A DNA stretch of 64,000 nt, taken from the NCBI GenBank assembly GCA_963921425.1, contig OY992832.1, positions 13,949,249 through 14,013,248 on the forward strand, written 5' to 3'. The DNA is from Dryas octopetala (lineage: Eukaryota; Streptophyta; Magnoliopsida; Rosales; Rosaceae). The position numbers were made by a program, and so were the translations under genes. The notes under the pieces are model-generated. The model was not told where the DNA came from, ran no database searches, and saw only the letters and a list, made by a program, of their open reading frames with translations. Of this stretch, positions 1 through 11,356 are shown in pieces (the stretch's first letter is position 1; every line of letters starts with the position of its first letter).

Positions 1-1107
1 TCCCCTTACATGAAGTTCATTCTTATTTTTCGAAATTTGCACCCAGGCATAAAACACGCCCCTCACAGAAGGCAGCCAGCAAGAACCACATCCCCCTGTC
101 CCACAAAGCAATCTTCGAGAGGAATACCCCAGCACAAGAGATTTGAAGCCCTCAAACATACTTATTGGGGATGACATGAGGGCGAAGGTTGTTGAAGTTG
201 GTTTGGTTAATACATAAACGGGTATTATTGCAGCTGGCATCAAAATACAAGCATGTGTATTGGCAAACTCTGAATTGGCACTTTTTGGTACTTTCAGGTG
301 TAAATGTGGATATGTTGCAAAAATATGTATTCACACTTTGGTGAATATTATTGGGGATACACGGGGATCTTTTTCTTAAGTGATATGCCCTTATTAGGAT
401 AATGTGATACATGAACATATGGAAGAAATATTATTGCTATGCCAATCCATTGCAGGCCGATATGCAAATGCTATATCAAATTGGCAGTTTGACACTCCTG
501 TTGACGCTCACATTTGGAAATGCAATCAATTTATATTTTAAAACTGTTAGAATACATATATTGTGGTTTACAAAACATAATATGTTTTCTTGTCAATCTA
601 AAAGGATTTTGAGTACCGATATTGAACTCTAATATATTGGCTAAGTTAATTTTGATCAATTTTCTTGATATAGTATGTAGGGGGATGATCGGAAGTGCTT
701 TGTGCATTTATTGGAGGCTTGAGGGAAATATAACGAATTTTCACCTTACAGACTTGGAATGGAAATCAAATTTAGCATTCCCCGCACAAAAACTAAAAAT
801 TGAAAGCAAAATTGCTTCCCTTCCCAAAAAATGTGTTTGTATGAAACTAAAATTCAGTCCCCGCCAAAAATATTGAAATTCAAACCAAAATTCCTTCCCC
901 GTCCCAAATTATTAAACTTAACCCACCCAAGATGGGAAAAAAATAACACTATTACCATGTCATTTATTTGTGCTTAGCTTGTATAGCCTTGGCAGTCAGA
1001 CTTTAATTTATGAATTACCACATAGTTGTTGAAGTTAATGTGTAAGTTGATTTATGCATAAGACAAAAGGTCTGAAAAATGTGGCTAAAGCCAACGATTA
1101 AATTTTG
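1..1107. other. Intergenic, nothing recognised
   Basis: No coding exon, RNA gene or classifiable mobile element was recognised. Reading frames are short and lack codon-like structure. Between about 770 and 920 there is a purine-rich stretch with repeated A-runs. Confidence 0.5.
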
Positions 1108-1410
1108 TGATCGCATGTCCAAACCTGATTGCCAAACAGGAGCTCGTATTTAAGGCTTGTAGAATGCAATTGCATGATGGTCGGTAGACAGTTGCCTGTG
1201 TACGTGGTTACCACATTCTTGATGTGAAGTTACCATTTTCTTCAATATAAGATCAATAAAGTGGTATCCTGGGTTTTAGGCAGTTTTGTGAAGTTACCAC
1301 TTTCTTGAGGGATCCCTCAAGAAAGTGGTAACTCTTGGTCAAGATTTGGTAAGTTACAAAATATTGCCTGAGTTACCAGTTTCTTGAGAGGTGCATCAAA
1401 AAAATGGTAA
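1108..1410 (+). repeat. Short copy of the palindromic TTACCATTTTCTTGA repeat
   Basis: The segment opens with GCATGTCCAAACCTGATT near 1114, a lead-in also seen near 4016 and 4231. It continues into several direct and inverted copies of TTACCATTTTCTTGA / TCAAGAAAATGGTAA and ends in a GGTGCATCAAAAAAATGGTA-type tail near 1390, like the tail of the large array near 6000. It is in the same orientation as the array, so the two copies form direct repeats around 1.41-4.01 kb. Confidence 0.75.
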
Positions 1411-1439
1411 AACCCAAATCACACAGAATTTCCGCTCAG

Positions 1440-2482
1440 CTCACTCTCGATTCAAAATAAATAACCTAGCCTCACCCAGACTCTATCTCGCCGCCCTCGC
1501 CCTCTGAGGCCCTCACCTTCTGACTGAATCCTCGCCCTCTTGCCACCCTCGATCTCGCCATCCTCTCACCGAAAACTCAGAAACCCATCCCAGATAGATC
1601 AGACTCTCTCTCGCCGTACTGGCACTGTCGTTCAATCCTCGTTGTCGCCACCCTTTCGCCATCCTCCCACAAAAAACGCAGAAAACTCAGAAACCCATCC
1701 TAGCACGTCCATCGCCCATCATCCCAGAAAACTCAGACCCTCTCTCACTGAGTTTCGAAACATAGAAACCCAGAAAACTCACGCTGACTCTCTATCTCAC
1801 CGAGTTTCGATCTCGCAGAAACCGTAAAACTCAGACGCTGTCTCGCTCACCCAGGTTAGGGCTTCCATTTGTTTACATTTGTTTTTGTAGTTTTATTCAT
1901 ATGTCAAACTCTCCATCTCTTTCATGAACTGAATATTTGGATTTTGAACTAATTCATTCAGGCTCAGAAACAGGCACTTGCAGCAATTTACATTGAAGCC
2001 AAGACACGTTCAAGTTTGGTTTCAGAACAGGAGCAAGGTAAGATTTCCATATATCAAATATGCAGATATGCTTATATTTGTTTTTGGGATTTTAAAAACA
2101 AATAATAAAAAAATCACTTACACAAGCGTATTAGAAAGCTAGTATTTTCTAAACGAATTTAGTAAACTAAGTTGTGAGATTGGTTGCTTAATGTTATGGA
2201 TTTCATTTCTGGCAGCTTGATACCTGGTTCCTAACTTGTGAGTAATTTAGTAAACTAAACTGTTATTGGTTGCTATACTTGCTTGCTGTGTTATTGGTTA
2301 GGAATTTTAAAAATTTATTGTTAATAAAAACAAGTGATGAGAGTTGTAGAGCTGAAGTAGTCCCAACAGGGGCTGCGGCGGCTACCCCTCTTCAATCTAG
2401 TACGGAAGTTACTCAAAATAAGCAAAACTTGGGATTTTTTCTGTTTTTGATCATCTCCCTGCCCTTGTACTTGTTTTTGCTG
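1440..2482 (+). other. Probable 5' leader and upstream exons of the GRF-finger gene
   Basis: A C/T-rich leader (1440-1854) ends at a good splice donor (CCAG|GTTAGG). An exon-like block at 1962-2037 follows an acceptor (ATTCAG|GC), reads AQKQALAAIYIEAKTR in an open frame and ends at a donor (CAAG|GTAAG). A further block beginning at 2352 reads AEVVPTGAAAATPLQSSTEV in phase with it. I could not find a phase-consistent join from this second block to the zinc-finger exon at 2868. The blocks may be untranslated, belong to another isoform, or be decayed. Confidence 0.4.
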
Positions 2483-2873
2483 TAAAGGTTGGGTATGTAT
2501 GTAATTTGTTTGTTTGGAGTTTGTTTTTAATTTTTTTGTGCATGTGGTCGGTTTTTTTTTCTACTGTCATACACGCGGATGTCAAGTTATTTAGTCTTGG
2601 GAGGACAGATATCCATTTTAGGTTCTCCCATTTCAGGAAGGAGTTTGCAAAATGTTTCGTGAAAACAAAATGAATGGCCATAAAAAGAAAGAAGAAAAAG
2701 CTTCTTGAAAAGACTATGATTTTTCATTCAAAAGCATTATTATCTTGCTGCAGTTGAATATTGGAAATTGCGTACATGGTGTGTTATGGATCAAAATTTC
2801 ACATTGTTAGGTATTTTTCCATAATATGTTTGCAAAGAATAAAGACAATGTGTTCTTGTGCAAGTAGGAACAT

Positions 2874-3365
2874 ATGGCCAACGACTTAGGTCCACGGTGC
2901 TTAGTTTGCAATGGTTCAATGCAATATATTGCCAATTTTGAAGGTAATCAACGTCCAGCCTGGGGATGCGAAGGGACTAATGTAAGTGAACGTTGTTGTT
3001 AAGTTTGCCCAATCCTTAAAGCAACGAAAACATTGAAATGTCATAATGCATGTGTTTTGTATTAGGGTAAGGCTGACTGCCATGGCTGGATATGGGTAGA
3101 TGAGTACAGTAGCTGTGGATTCACAATTGTTTCGGCATCACAACCACCCAAAGATACCGGAGTGTCAAATGTTGCGGATTCATCACAAGGGTCAGCTGCC
3201 CCTGATTTATCTCAACAGTCCAGACCACTGGATTTGGTGGATGAAGAACCTGGGAACGACTATCATTCAGAGTCATCGCCGGACTGCACCCCTGCCAATT
3301 GGCGTCCATGGTGGCCATCTGACTCATCGTGGTCACCTGATCCTGATGACATTTACTCCCCGTAA
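2874..3365 (+). CDS. Small GRF-type zinc-finger protein (two exons)
   Basis: The exons are 2874-2981 and 3066-3365, joined by a GT-AG intron (AAT|GTAAGT ... TATTAG|GGT) with phase preserved. From the ATG at 2874 the product is about 135 aa. Residues 9-49 show C-x2-C (C9, C12), then W30-G-C32, C41 and the ending WIWVDE. This is the layout of the GRF zinc finger: two Cys pairs, a central R/W-x-C block, then C-x2-W-x-W-x-DE. The rest is polar, Ser/Pro/Asp-rich, probably disordered, and ends DDIYSP. GRF fingers bind nucleic acid in several DNA-repair proteins, and plants also have many small GRF proteins of unknown role; this one's target is unknown. The start is uncertain because the frame stays open upstream to the acceptor at 2867. 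The gene sits between direct copies of the palindromic repeat, so it may be part of a mobile unit. Confidence 0.6.
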
Positions 3366-4009
3366 TAACGAATGTAATTATAATGTGAAAAACTGGTCGT
3401 AACGTCACCAAACTTGGCAGGCTACAATTGGGAGGCTTTTTGCAGTTACTCTTGATTAATTTTGCAGTTTTCATGTAGTGATAATTGCTTCTTCGGTATC
3501 TGCTTGGTTATTGTTGTACTAAGACTCAATCTAAGTACTATGGATGAAGTGTATGCTTGGCCATTTTATTTTATGCATTTTGTTCGTTCTGTTGTTTATG
3601 GATGTGAGTAATGTGACTGTGTGTATGAATACGTGGCTGCATTGTTTGGTAAATAAATGACGTAGCGGTGTGCATCCTGAAAATTATGACAATTAAGTTA
3701 TTGAGACGTTAATAAGTTTATGTTCGTTAGTAAATATTCAGGCACTCCAACTTAAACTAGCAGAGGATAATTGGGTATGTTAGACTAGACAAATACATTC
3801 ATTTAAGAAGAGATGCTGAAAAACATATTGTCATGGGCAGGGGCTTGCCTCCGTAATAATATGCCTTATAGGAACCTCAGTTGTGCACGAGGATGCAGTA
3901 GACCTATCATTCAATACCAGGCAGAGTAAATGTGTCCAAGAAGGAGGCAGATTCTTCAACAGATGCTGCCTCCGGCGCGTTTCCAGACTAGTCAAACTGT
4001 GTAATTTTA
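3366..4009 (+). other. 3' flank of the GRF-finger gene
   Basis: This AT-rich stretch probably includes the 3'UTR: an AATAAA-like motif (TAAATAAATGA) lies near 3650. A small inverted pair, GGAGGCAG...CTGCCTCC, lies near 3945-3972. No further coding sequence was seen. Confidence 0.4.
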
Positions 4010-6040
4010 GATTGCATGTCAAAACCGGATTGCCAAACAGGAGCTTGCATTGAGTAGTCTGAGAATGCAATTGCCCTTCCGTCTATACACAGTTGCAGTG
4101 CGAAACGTTTTATGGCCCAGTGATTCCGTTACCATTTTCTTGAGATTTGGTTCAAGAAAATGGTAACTTGAATTAAAAATATGGTAACTTGGTATACAAC
4201 TATAGAAGCAGTTTTGTTCAGAATTTTGGATTGCATGTCCAAACCTGATTGTCAAACAGGAGCCTGTATTTAGAAGTCTAATAATGCAATTGCCTTTTCG
4301 TCTACACGCAGTTGCAGTGCGAAACGATTTTTGGCCCAGTGATGAAATTACCATTCTTTTGATGTTGGGTTCAATAAAATGGTAACTTGGATCAAAAAAA
4401 TGGTAACTTACAAATTTTTGACAAAAAGTTACCATTTCTGGAGAACAAAAATCAAGAAAATAGCAACTTTGGTCAAGGTTGGGCTTGGTTACCACTTTCT
4501 TGATCAAAGTTACCATTTTCTTGATCAAACGATCAAGAAAGTGGTAACGTTTTTAGCCCCACCGATTTGCTTACCAGTTTCTTGAGGATTAGTTCAAGAA
4601 AATGGTAACTTGGGTCAAGAAAATGGTAACTTACCATTTCTTGAGCTAAACTTACCATTTCTTGACAAAAATAATCAATAAAATGGTAACTTTGGTCAAG
4701 ATTTGGCTTGGTTACCACATTCTTGACTGCGGTTACCATTTTCTTGATCGAATGATCAAAAAAGTGGTAACGTTTTTTTGCCCCACTGATTTGGTTACCA
4801 TTTTCTTGAGGTTTGGTTCAAGAAAATGGTAACCTCAATCAAGAAAATGGTAATTTACCATTTCTTGAGCTAAAGTTACCATTTCTTGAGGAAAAAAAAC
4901 AAGAAAATGGTAAGTTTTGTCAACATTGGGCTTGGTTACCACATTCTTGAACCAAGTTACCATTTTCTTGATCGAATGATTAAGAAAGTAGTAACAACAC
5001 TGATTTGGTTACCATTTTCTTGAGGGAGGTTCAAGAAAATGGTAACTTGGATCAAGAAAATAGTAACTTACCATTTCTTGAGAAAAAGTTACCATTTCTT
5101 GAGAAAAAAAAACAAGAAAATGGTAACTTTGGTCAAGGTTGGGATTGGTTACCACTTTCTTGATCCAAGTTACCATTTTCTTGATTGAATGATCAATAAA
5201 GTGGTAACGTTTTTTGCTTGGCTAATTTGGTTACCATTTTCTTGAGGATTGGTTCAAGAAAATGGTAACTTTGATCAAGAAAATGGTAACTTACCATTTC
5301 TTGAGAAAAAGTTACCATTTCTTGAGAAATAAAATCAAGAAAAGGGTAACTTTGGTCAAGGTTGGGCTTGGTTACCACTTTTTTGATCAAAGTTACCATT
5401 TTCTTGATCAAATGATCAAGAAAGTGGTAATGTTTTTTGTTTGGCTGATTTGCTTACCATTTTCTTGAGGATTGGTTCAAGAAAATGGTAACTTGGATCA
5501 AGAAAATGGTAACTTACCATTTCTTGAGAAAAAGTTACTATTTCTTGAGGAAAAAAATCAAGAAAATGGTAACTTTGGTCAAGATTGGGCTTGGTTACCA
5601 CATTCTTGAACCAAGTTACCATTTTCTTGATCAAACGATCAAGAAAGTGGTAACGGTTTTTGCCCCACTGATTTGTTACCATTTTCTTGATGTTTGGTTC
5701 AAGAAAATGGTAACTTTGATCAAGAAAATGGTAACTTACTATTTCTTGAGAAAAAGTTACCATTTCTTGAGGAAAAAAATCAAACAAATGGTAATTTTGG
5801 TCATGATTGGGCTTGGTTACCACATTCTTGAACCAAGTTACCATTTTCTTGATCGAATGATCAAAAAAGTGGTAACTTGGTTTGGGGCAAGGTTTTAGTT
5901 ACCATTTTCTTGATGTTTGGTTCAAGAAAATGGTAACTTCGATCAAGAATATGGTAAGTTACCAAATCTTGATCAAGAGTTACCATTATCTTGAAGGATG
6001 CATCAAAAAATTGGTAAAACTTGTTTACCAGTTCAGCAGG
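4010..6040 (+). repeat. Tandem array of ~223-bp palindrome-rich units
   Basis: Unit starts (TTACCATTTTCTTGA or close variant) fall at about 4129, 4349, 4571, 4795, 5019, 5231, 5454, 5676 and 5899, so spacing is 212-224 bp, mostly 222-224. Each unit holds many 15-16 bp modules in both orientations (GTTACCATTTTCTTGA and TCAAGAAAATGGTAAC), plus a near-constant segment TTGGTCAAGGTTGGGCTTGG. Two lead-in copies of GCATGTC...CAAACAGGAGC precede it (4016, 4231). The modules keep multiple frames open on both strands, giving peptides rich in SYHFLD and KKMVT. I read these as a by-product of the repeat, not as genes. Confidence 0.9.
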
Positions 6041-6160
6041 TTATCAATTTTTTTTTTTTTTTTTTTTTTGGTGCAGGCATTGCATGCCTGCTGTCATGAT
6101 AGAAGGTCCCCAATATATATGATACTAACTAAATATTTTGAATTCTATTTATATATGCAG

Positions 6161-6461
6161 TTTGAGAAAGAGAGAGGACATGTTGCTTCTAGTATTGATT
6201 GCTACATCAAGCAATATGAGGTCTCAGAAGAAGAGGCCATTGATGTTTTTAACAAACAAATTGTGGATTCGTGGAAGGATATAAATGAGGAGTTCTTTAG
6301 ACCAACTGTTGTGCCACTGCGTGTCCTTATGCGTGTTCTCAATTTAACAAGAGTAGTTGATCTACTTTACAAAGGGGAAGATGTCTTTACACATGTTGGA
6401 AATATTAAAAGTGATGAAAGATTGTGTTGCTTCGCATTTTATTGATCCAGTGCCACTATGA
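6161..6461 (+). pseudogene. Orphan last exon (exon 7) of a TPS-a terpene synthase
   Basis: An acceptor (TATATGCAG) precedes [20 protein letters not shown], which continues to [14 protein letters not shown], closely matching exon 7 of the intact genes at 44717 and 39005. After VG the frame slips. The family ending SLFIDPVPL is still visible in the DNA (ATTGATCCAGTGCCACTATGA) but out of frame. Exons 1-6 are absent; the sequence upstream is the palindromic array. The 3' flank still resembles the 3'UTR of the other copies. Confidence 0.9.
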
Positions 6462-7529
6462 GTCTATGAGCTAGTTTGTGTATGTGGGATTGCCTTTCTA
6501 TTCTCCTGTTAAATAAGATGACCCCAGTGCAGTTGGGGTTTCTAAGGGTTGTTACAAATAATTATTTTGTGTCCTATATATTTCTTTGTGATGAATATAT
6601 GCTAGGGCTAGCAGGACAAAGGTCAACCTTAAATAAGAATGTTAAATTTATATTATTCACTAGCTTTGTTGGTAATCATTTGCCCTTACAATAAAGATAA
6701 TCAAAAATACAAATATAATCAAATAAATAGATAAGACAAATATATAGAGTATTTATGGTATATATACTGTTATATATAGAAAGCAACATGGTGAGCATTT
6801 TCAGTATATATGACTTAATCTTGAGCTAATCCTAAATCATAAATTTATTAATCTCCTAAAACTTACTAAGATATACCTAAAAACACTCAAATAAAATATA
6901 ATTAACCAAAAAATTAAAAATATTAAGATATAAATATCAAGCCATTATTGTATATTTGTAAGGGATAATGCACATGTTATTCTTGTGGTGGTAAAGAAGT
7001 TTCCACTTTCCACAAATATACTTTTGTTGTTGCAATCTAGAAAAATTATGTCGGTTAGCAAAATGGCTGATTTTAATCGGATATGCTGCTTGTTTTTTTA
7101 CCGTTTGTTCTTACTTGATTTTAATTATAATAATGTATTTATTATTTAAGAATAAAGAGTAAATTATAATGAAATGAATTCACAATACTTTTCAAGTGTA
7201 AATGACTATATGTAAATCCTTAAATTTATATTACACATTTAAAATAAATTCAAGACAATTGAAGAATCCAAATCCATTTTCGACCCAAAAGACGTAGCAA
7301 ATAGAAAAAAATGGTTCGGACATATATTTTGAATATGCGTACATGGTTGGCCCCATATAGGGAACAATATTCTCACTGTAAACTCACAACTTAATTTATA
7401 TATAGTAGGGCAATGTAGAGTGCGCGCCCTAATGACATGTCAATTAAAAGATTTAACATATCATAATTCATTTGCCACATTATTTTTGTGAAAAGACCAT
7501 TTTAACATTTTTCATAAATCGTTAAAAAC
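6462..7529. other. AT-rich spacer
   Basis: The start carries the decayed 3'UTR of the orphan synthase exon (Ttctcctgttaaataagatga near 6498). The remainder is AT-rich with no recognisable coding exon or structured element. Confidence 0.45.
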
Positions 7530-10135
7530 TTTCTTAAAAGTTATGTAAAACAAAAAATAATAATAATAACAACACCCTTTCTGATAGAATTAGAGCATCC
7601 AACCCAAAACCAATTGGCAATGGGTGGAGAGGCCCATGACTTATAAGCACATATACTAAGCTCTAGTTTTCCGATGTGGGACATTGCTCCACATTACTCT
7701 CAACACGCCCCCGCACGTGTGGCAAGATTTTTGAGCCTTACACGTGAACAAATTGTATTGGGTGACGTGGGAGCACGTGTGGCCGTTAGGCCTTACACGC
7801 GGATAACCTGGCTCTGATACCATGATAGAATTAGAGCATCCAACCCAAAACCAATTGGCAATGGGTGGAGAGACCCATGACTTATAAGCACATATACTAA
7901 GCTCTAGTTTTCCGATGTGGAACATTGCTCCACATTACTCTCAACACTTTCTTCCCTGCAAATCATTCCATAGCCATTATTCCAAGGTTAATCTAATTTC
8001 TTGATATTTGACCGTGATCTTCTTTTCTAGATACAATTAATTAAAGCTCTTAAAAATTTTCTTCAACTCTTAAGTTTTTTTATTTCTTAATTTTTTAATT
8101 TACATCAACTTTTTTATTGAATTATCTAAATGTTTATTCATTCATATGTTAAAATTTCTAATCTGCCTGCCATAGCCAATGCGAGATATATCTTTCCACG
8201 TCCCCAATTATCAACATCCCCAATTCTCAAGTTTTTGTGATTCTAATTTAATTGTTAACTCATTGGAACAACTAGAACTTTGTTTTAAGGATAGAACAAT
8301 ATATGTTAGAATTGTCTTTACTTCTAATCTGGGTTTGGTTTCCTTGTCGTGGATCTTGGATTTGACAGTATCCATGGTGTATGAAAGCTTTCAACCTTGA
8401 GGGTGATGGGTCTTGTCGGTGAGGGAAATTTTACAAAGTTCTTCAGTTGTTCACACAAAACAAATAAAATATATATGTAAGCTTTCCTTAAATCCTGCAA
8501 AACTTAAATTAAATTACAAAAGTAAAAGATTTTATCACCAAATTAAGAAAACTCAACTGTCTATCTCTTAAAAAGAAAAAAATTTATCCCTAATTTTAGA
8601 ACCCGTTTTGAAGTTTAAGAATAAATGTCAGACTTCAAAAAATCAATTTGTTCATGATAAAACTGGACCAATAAGAGGCTTATGTGCTTGGAGTTGTTGC
8701 TTGGTGGTTGGGTGTTCTAGTCGGCTGGCTTCTTTGTTTTTGCTAAGCTTGTTTAGATTTTTTATGTCTTGGTTTTGCTATGTTTTCTTTGGTTTTTGTT
8801 TGTTGTTGCTGGGTTAATGTTGCTCCCCTATGGGCTTCTGCCTTCGGGATATGAAGTGTTCTTTCTACCAAGGAAAAAAAGGGCTAAGGCTAAATTCTGA
8901 ATAGAATCAAAATTTTGGATGAATAAGAGTAAAAGTTCAATTCTTATATAGTATTTCAATTTAAATGAATCAAAAGTTCAATTCAAGTGAGGTTTATCCT
9001 TTTTTGGTATCTCAATTCATTGGCTTTATTTGCCCATAATGATTTTTGAAGCTACCTCTAGTTTTAGTTTGAACAATATTCCCACCAATAGTCTATCAGA
9101 AACAAAAAAATCATGAATATATAGTTTTCATGGTGCTAAAGTTACTCTAACTATATTGATGAGAATGATGAACTGCAAATGTGAGGATGAACTATGAAAA
9201 ATATGATAAATCAAGCATATAGAAAAAAAAATCATAGAATTTTTTATGAATAAGATGTTCTTTCACTAAGAATAATATTAATATGATTTGGCAAATATAT
9301 ACTAATGTGTGTAAAATAATTTTAACACATTAGATTATGATACATAGATATTGTGTTCTAATAGGGCACAAAATTTTTTCCCATATATAAATGTGCGTCC
9401 ATAATATTATTAAAAAAGCAGAAACATCTCTGATTAGAAAAACAAAAATTGAAACAAGGCTGAAGCATCAAACATGACAAAGAAAGGGTCAGTAGTGGTA
9501 AAAATTTGCACTTAGAAGCCACAACACAGCACCCGTACGTGAACTAAAAATTTGTACTGCACTTGAGGTCAGAACGTACATATGGACCATTTAGCAGAGA
9601 TGCTGCCGAAAAAATCACAGAAAGTTGTGGCAAATCCCCAATCCCATATGTTTCCTCTCTCTCAGATTTTGAGGGTGCTTTTTTAATTCTTGTTTTATTT
9701 AAAAAGAATTTGAGGAGGTGAACAGGGAGAGACAAAGAGATTGGGGACAGGAGATCTCAACCCAATTATATAAAATCAATGGAAGCATGTTATGCGTGGT
9801 GACACTGATATTGAACTGGAAGCATGTTATGCATGGTGAATGACACTGACACTGACACTAGAAGCACGTTATGCTTTGTGAATGAATTAGAAATCGTGAA
9901 TGAATTATAATTAATTCAGCAAACTTGTGAGGAGGAGAGACTAATTAAGAGACCAAAAGAAGTCATGGCCAAAAAAAAAAAGAGACCAAAGGAAAAAAGA
10001 GGCCCAATGGGGCAAGTTTCATGAGAAAATTAAGAAAAAAAAGGAAATGGGCCCACTTGCCCCTATGGTTCCTATGCATGGAAATCATTGCTTGATTTTG
10101 GATATTTAATTAATTAATGTGGTTTATTAAAATAT
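7530..10135 (+). repeat. Duplicated terpene-synthase upstream block, copy A
   Basis: The block is colinear with 28335-30120, including a 73-codon open frame at 8179-8400 that recurs at 28620-28841 with one amino-acid change. Copy A additionally carries the TRIM at 7582-7946 and ~430 bp at 9241-9660 that is absent from copy B. It ends in sequence shared by promoters of the synthase family. Around 8690-8880 is a T/G-rich stretch ending in an A-run (CTACCAAGGAAAAAAA) that could be an old LINE 3' end. No gene is supported. Confidence 0.85.
7582..7946 (-). mobile_element. TRIM retrotransposon (miniature LTR element) with 5-bp TSD
   Basis: Read on the minus strand, two 124-bp LTRs (7823-7946 and 7582-7705) begin TGTTGAGAGT and end TCTATCA. 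They differ at about two positions. Immediately inside the 5' LTR is TGGTATCAGAGCC, the primer-binding site matching initiator methionine tRNA; immediately before the 3' LTR is the G-rich tract GCGGGGGCG. The internal region is only 117 bp and codes for nothing, so movement would depend on proteins supplied elsewhere. The 5-bp duplication CTTTC flanks it exactly (7577-7581 and 7947-7951). The paralogous site near 28385 reads AACACCCTTTCGTCCCTG with no insert. Confidence 0.95.
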
Positions 10136-10350
10136 TATTGAAATGGAAGAAAAAAAAATTTTGTTTCTTTGTTTTGTTTCTCCAATCATGTCGCTCAAAG
10201 TCAATTATTGATGCATAAAGTTTACGTTTATGCATTGATTTTACCAAAAAAAAATATATATATATATTATTCTTGTTTTGATTTGCTATTACGTCAGAGT
10301 TTGATCGATTGATTATAGATTTGCACTATAAGCCTATTGATCCTAAGTTC
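10049..10350 (+). promoter_or_regulatory. Relic promoter of the broken terpene synthase
   Basis: GGGCCCACTTGCCCCTATG at about 10049 is shared with 30037 and, more loosely, 27577 and regions upstream of the intact gene at 42.65 kb. ACGTCAGAGTTT (10291-10302) recurs upstream of that gene at 42551-42562; ACGTCA is a bZIP-type core. It is followed here by ACTATAAGCCTATTGATC, in place of the TATA-bearing AAGCCTATATATAC of the intact gene. Exon 1 that should follow is missing. Confidence 0.6.
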
Positions 10351-10419
10351 CTAACAGCAATGTTAGTGGCAAACAATTTTAGTGCCACAACTATTCAGTG
10401 GCTGTGATTGCAATCTTCA

Positions 10420-10625
10420 TAGTATCAGAACAGGTTATCCACGTGATGCGCCTAATGGCCACACGTGCTCCCACGTCATCTAATATAAATTGTTCACGTG
10501 TTAGGCTTAAATAACGCCACACGTGCGGGGGCGTGTTGAGAGAAATTCCACATTGAAGATGTGAGGGGTTTGCTAGTAGCTAATAAGGGTTTCGGGCTAC
10601 TCCTCTCATTGCTAATTGATTTTGG
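10420..10625 (+). mobile_element. Truncated TRIM-family element
   Basis: Starting at TAGTATCAGAACAGG (degenerate iMet primer site), the segment repeats the internal region of the TRIM at 7.6 kb (CCACACGTGCTCCCACGTCA). A GCGGGGGCG tract follows, then an LTR start TGTTGAGAGA at 10534. The left LTR is not present. It sits where exon 1 and most of exon 2 of the broken synthase should be. Confidence 0.75.
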
Positions 10626-11235
10626 GATAAATGCCTAGATTTCTTCACATATCATGACCATTATGATGGTGACCTTTACAACGTGGCTCTTGGTTTTCGG
10701 CTACTAAGACAACAAGGATATAATGTTTCATGTGGTAGGTAAAGAAATTAATGAATATATGCACACAGAGTCTGAAGTGTTATCTTACTTCATAATTAAT
10801 TATAATTAAATCCCAAATCCATTGAAATAATTTGAAGTGTTATCAAATTAATGAACTACGCGCGTATTGTCAATTTAGACTACATATTATATCACATTAA
10901 CAATGCCATAACATAATCTAATAATATGATATACTATAATATTGGTCCAGTAATATAATATGTCACATTAACTTGCGATCTGAAAAAATCTTGCGATGTA
11001 TTTTGTGTTTTTGTTGAGTTTTGCTTCTTCATTTTTAAGTTGGTGCATATCGGTACTTTTTGTTTATTTATTTTCCCCTTTTCTTGCATAAGCATATAAG
11101 GTTATGGCCCTTCGAGGTTTAACCATTTTGATTTGGTTAACATATATATAGTATATATGTACGTGCTTTGGTAATTGATTGATATGTGCTTTGGTAACAC
11201 ATAATCAATTACTAGCTTATAGCTATGAGCAAGTA

Positions 11236-11356
11236 TATATGTAAGTGGAATATTGACGTGACATCCCATATGAAGGGAGGGAGGATTGAGACATTTCTAT
11301 GTGGGACTCTCCCTCTACTTATGTAAGAGATGACACGTTAATATTCCAATTACATG
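11236..11356. mobile_element. Small foldback MITE
   Basis: Two ~28-bp arms in inverted orientation (TATGTAAGTGGAATATTGAC at the left, complement of GTTAATATTCCAATTACATG at the right) enclose about 65 bp. It lies directly beside the left end of the Helitron. Confidence 0.6.

Noticed and set aside
1540..1827. 95-codon Ser/Pro/Arg-rich frame in the leader of the GRF gene
   Set aside because: Low-complexity translation of a C/T-rich leader, ending before the splice donor; no homologous pattern recognised.
3945..3972. GGAGGCAG/CTGCCTCC hairpin as a microRNA precursor
   Set aside because: The stem is only 8 bp, far too short for a plant microRNA precursor.
4019..5898. Open frames of 68-187 codons on both strands rich in SYHFLD and KKMVT
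   Set aside because: They overlap in several frames on both strands and follow the satellite's repeat length; they arise from the 16-bp palindromic modules and have no gene signals.
4129..6040. Resemblance to a CRISPR-like repeat-spacer array
   Set aside because: Modules are irregularly spaced and alternate in orientation, with no unique spacers, and the window is clearly a plant nuclear genome.
8179..8400. 73-codon frame conserved in both duplicated blocks (also 28620-28841)
   Set aside because: Conservation is explained by the recent block duplication. The DNA between and around it is equally conserved, and no domain was recognised.
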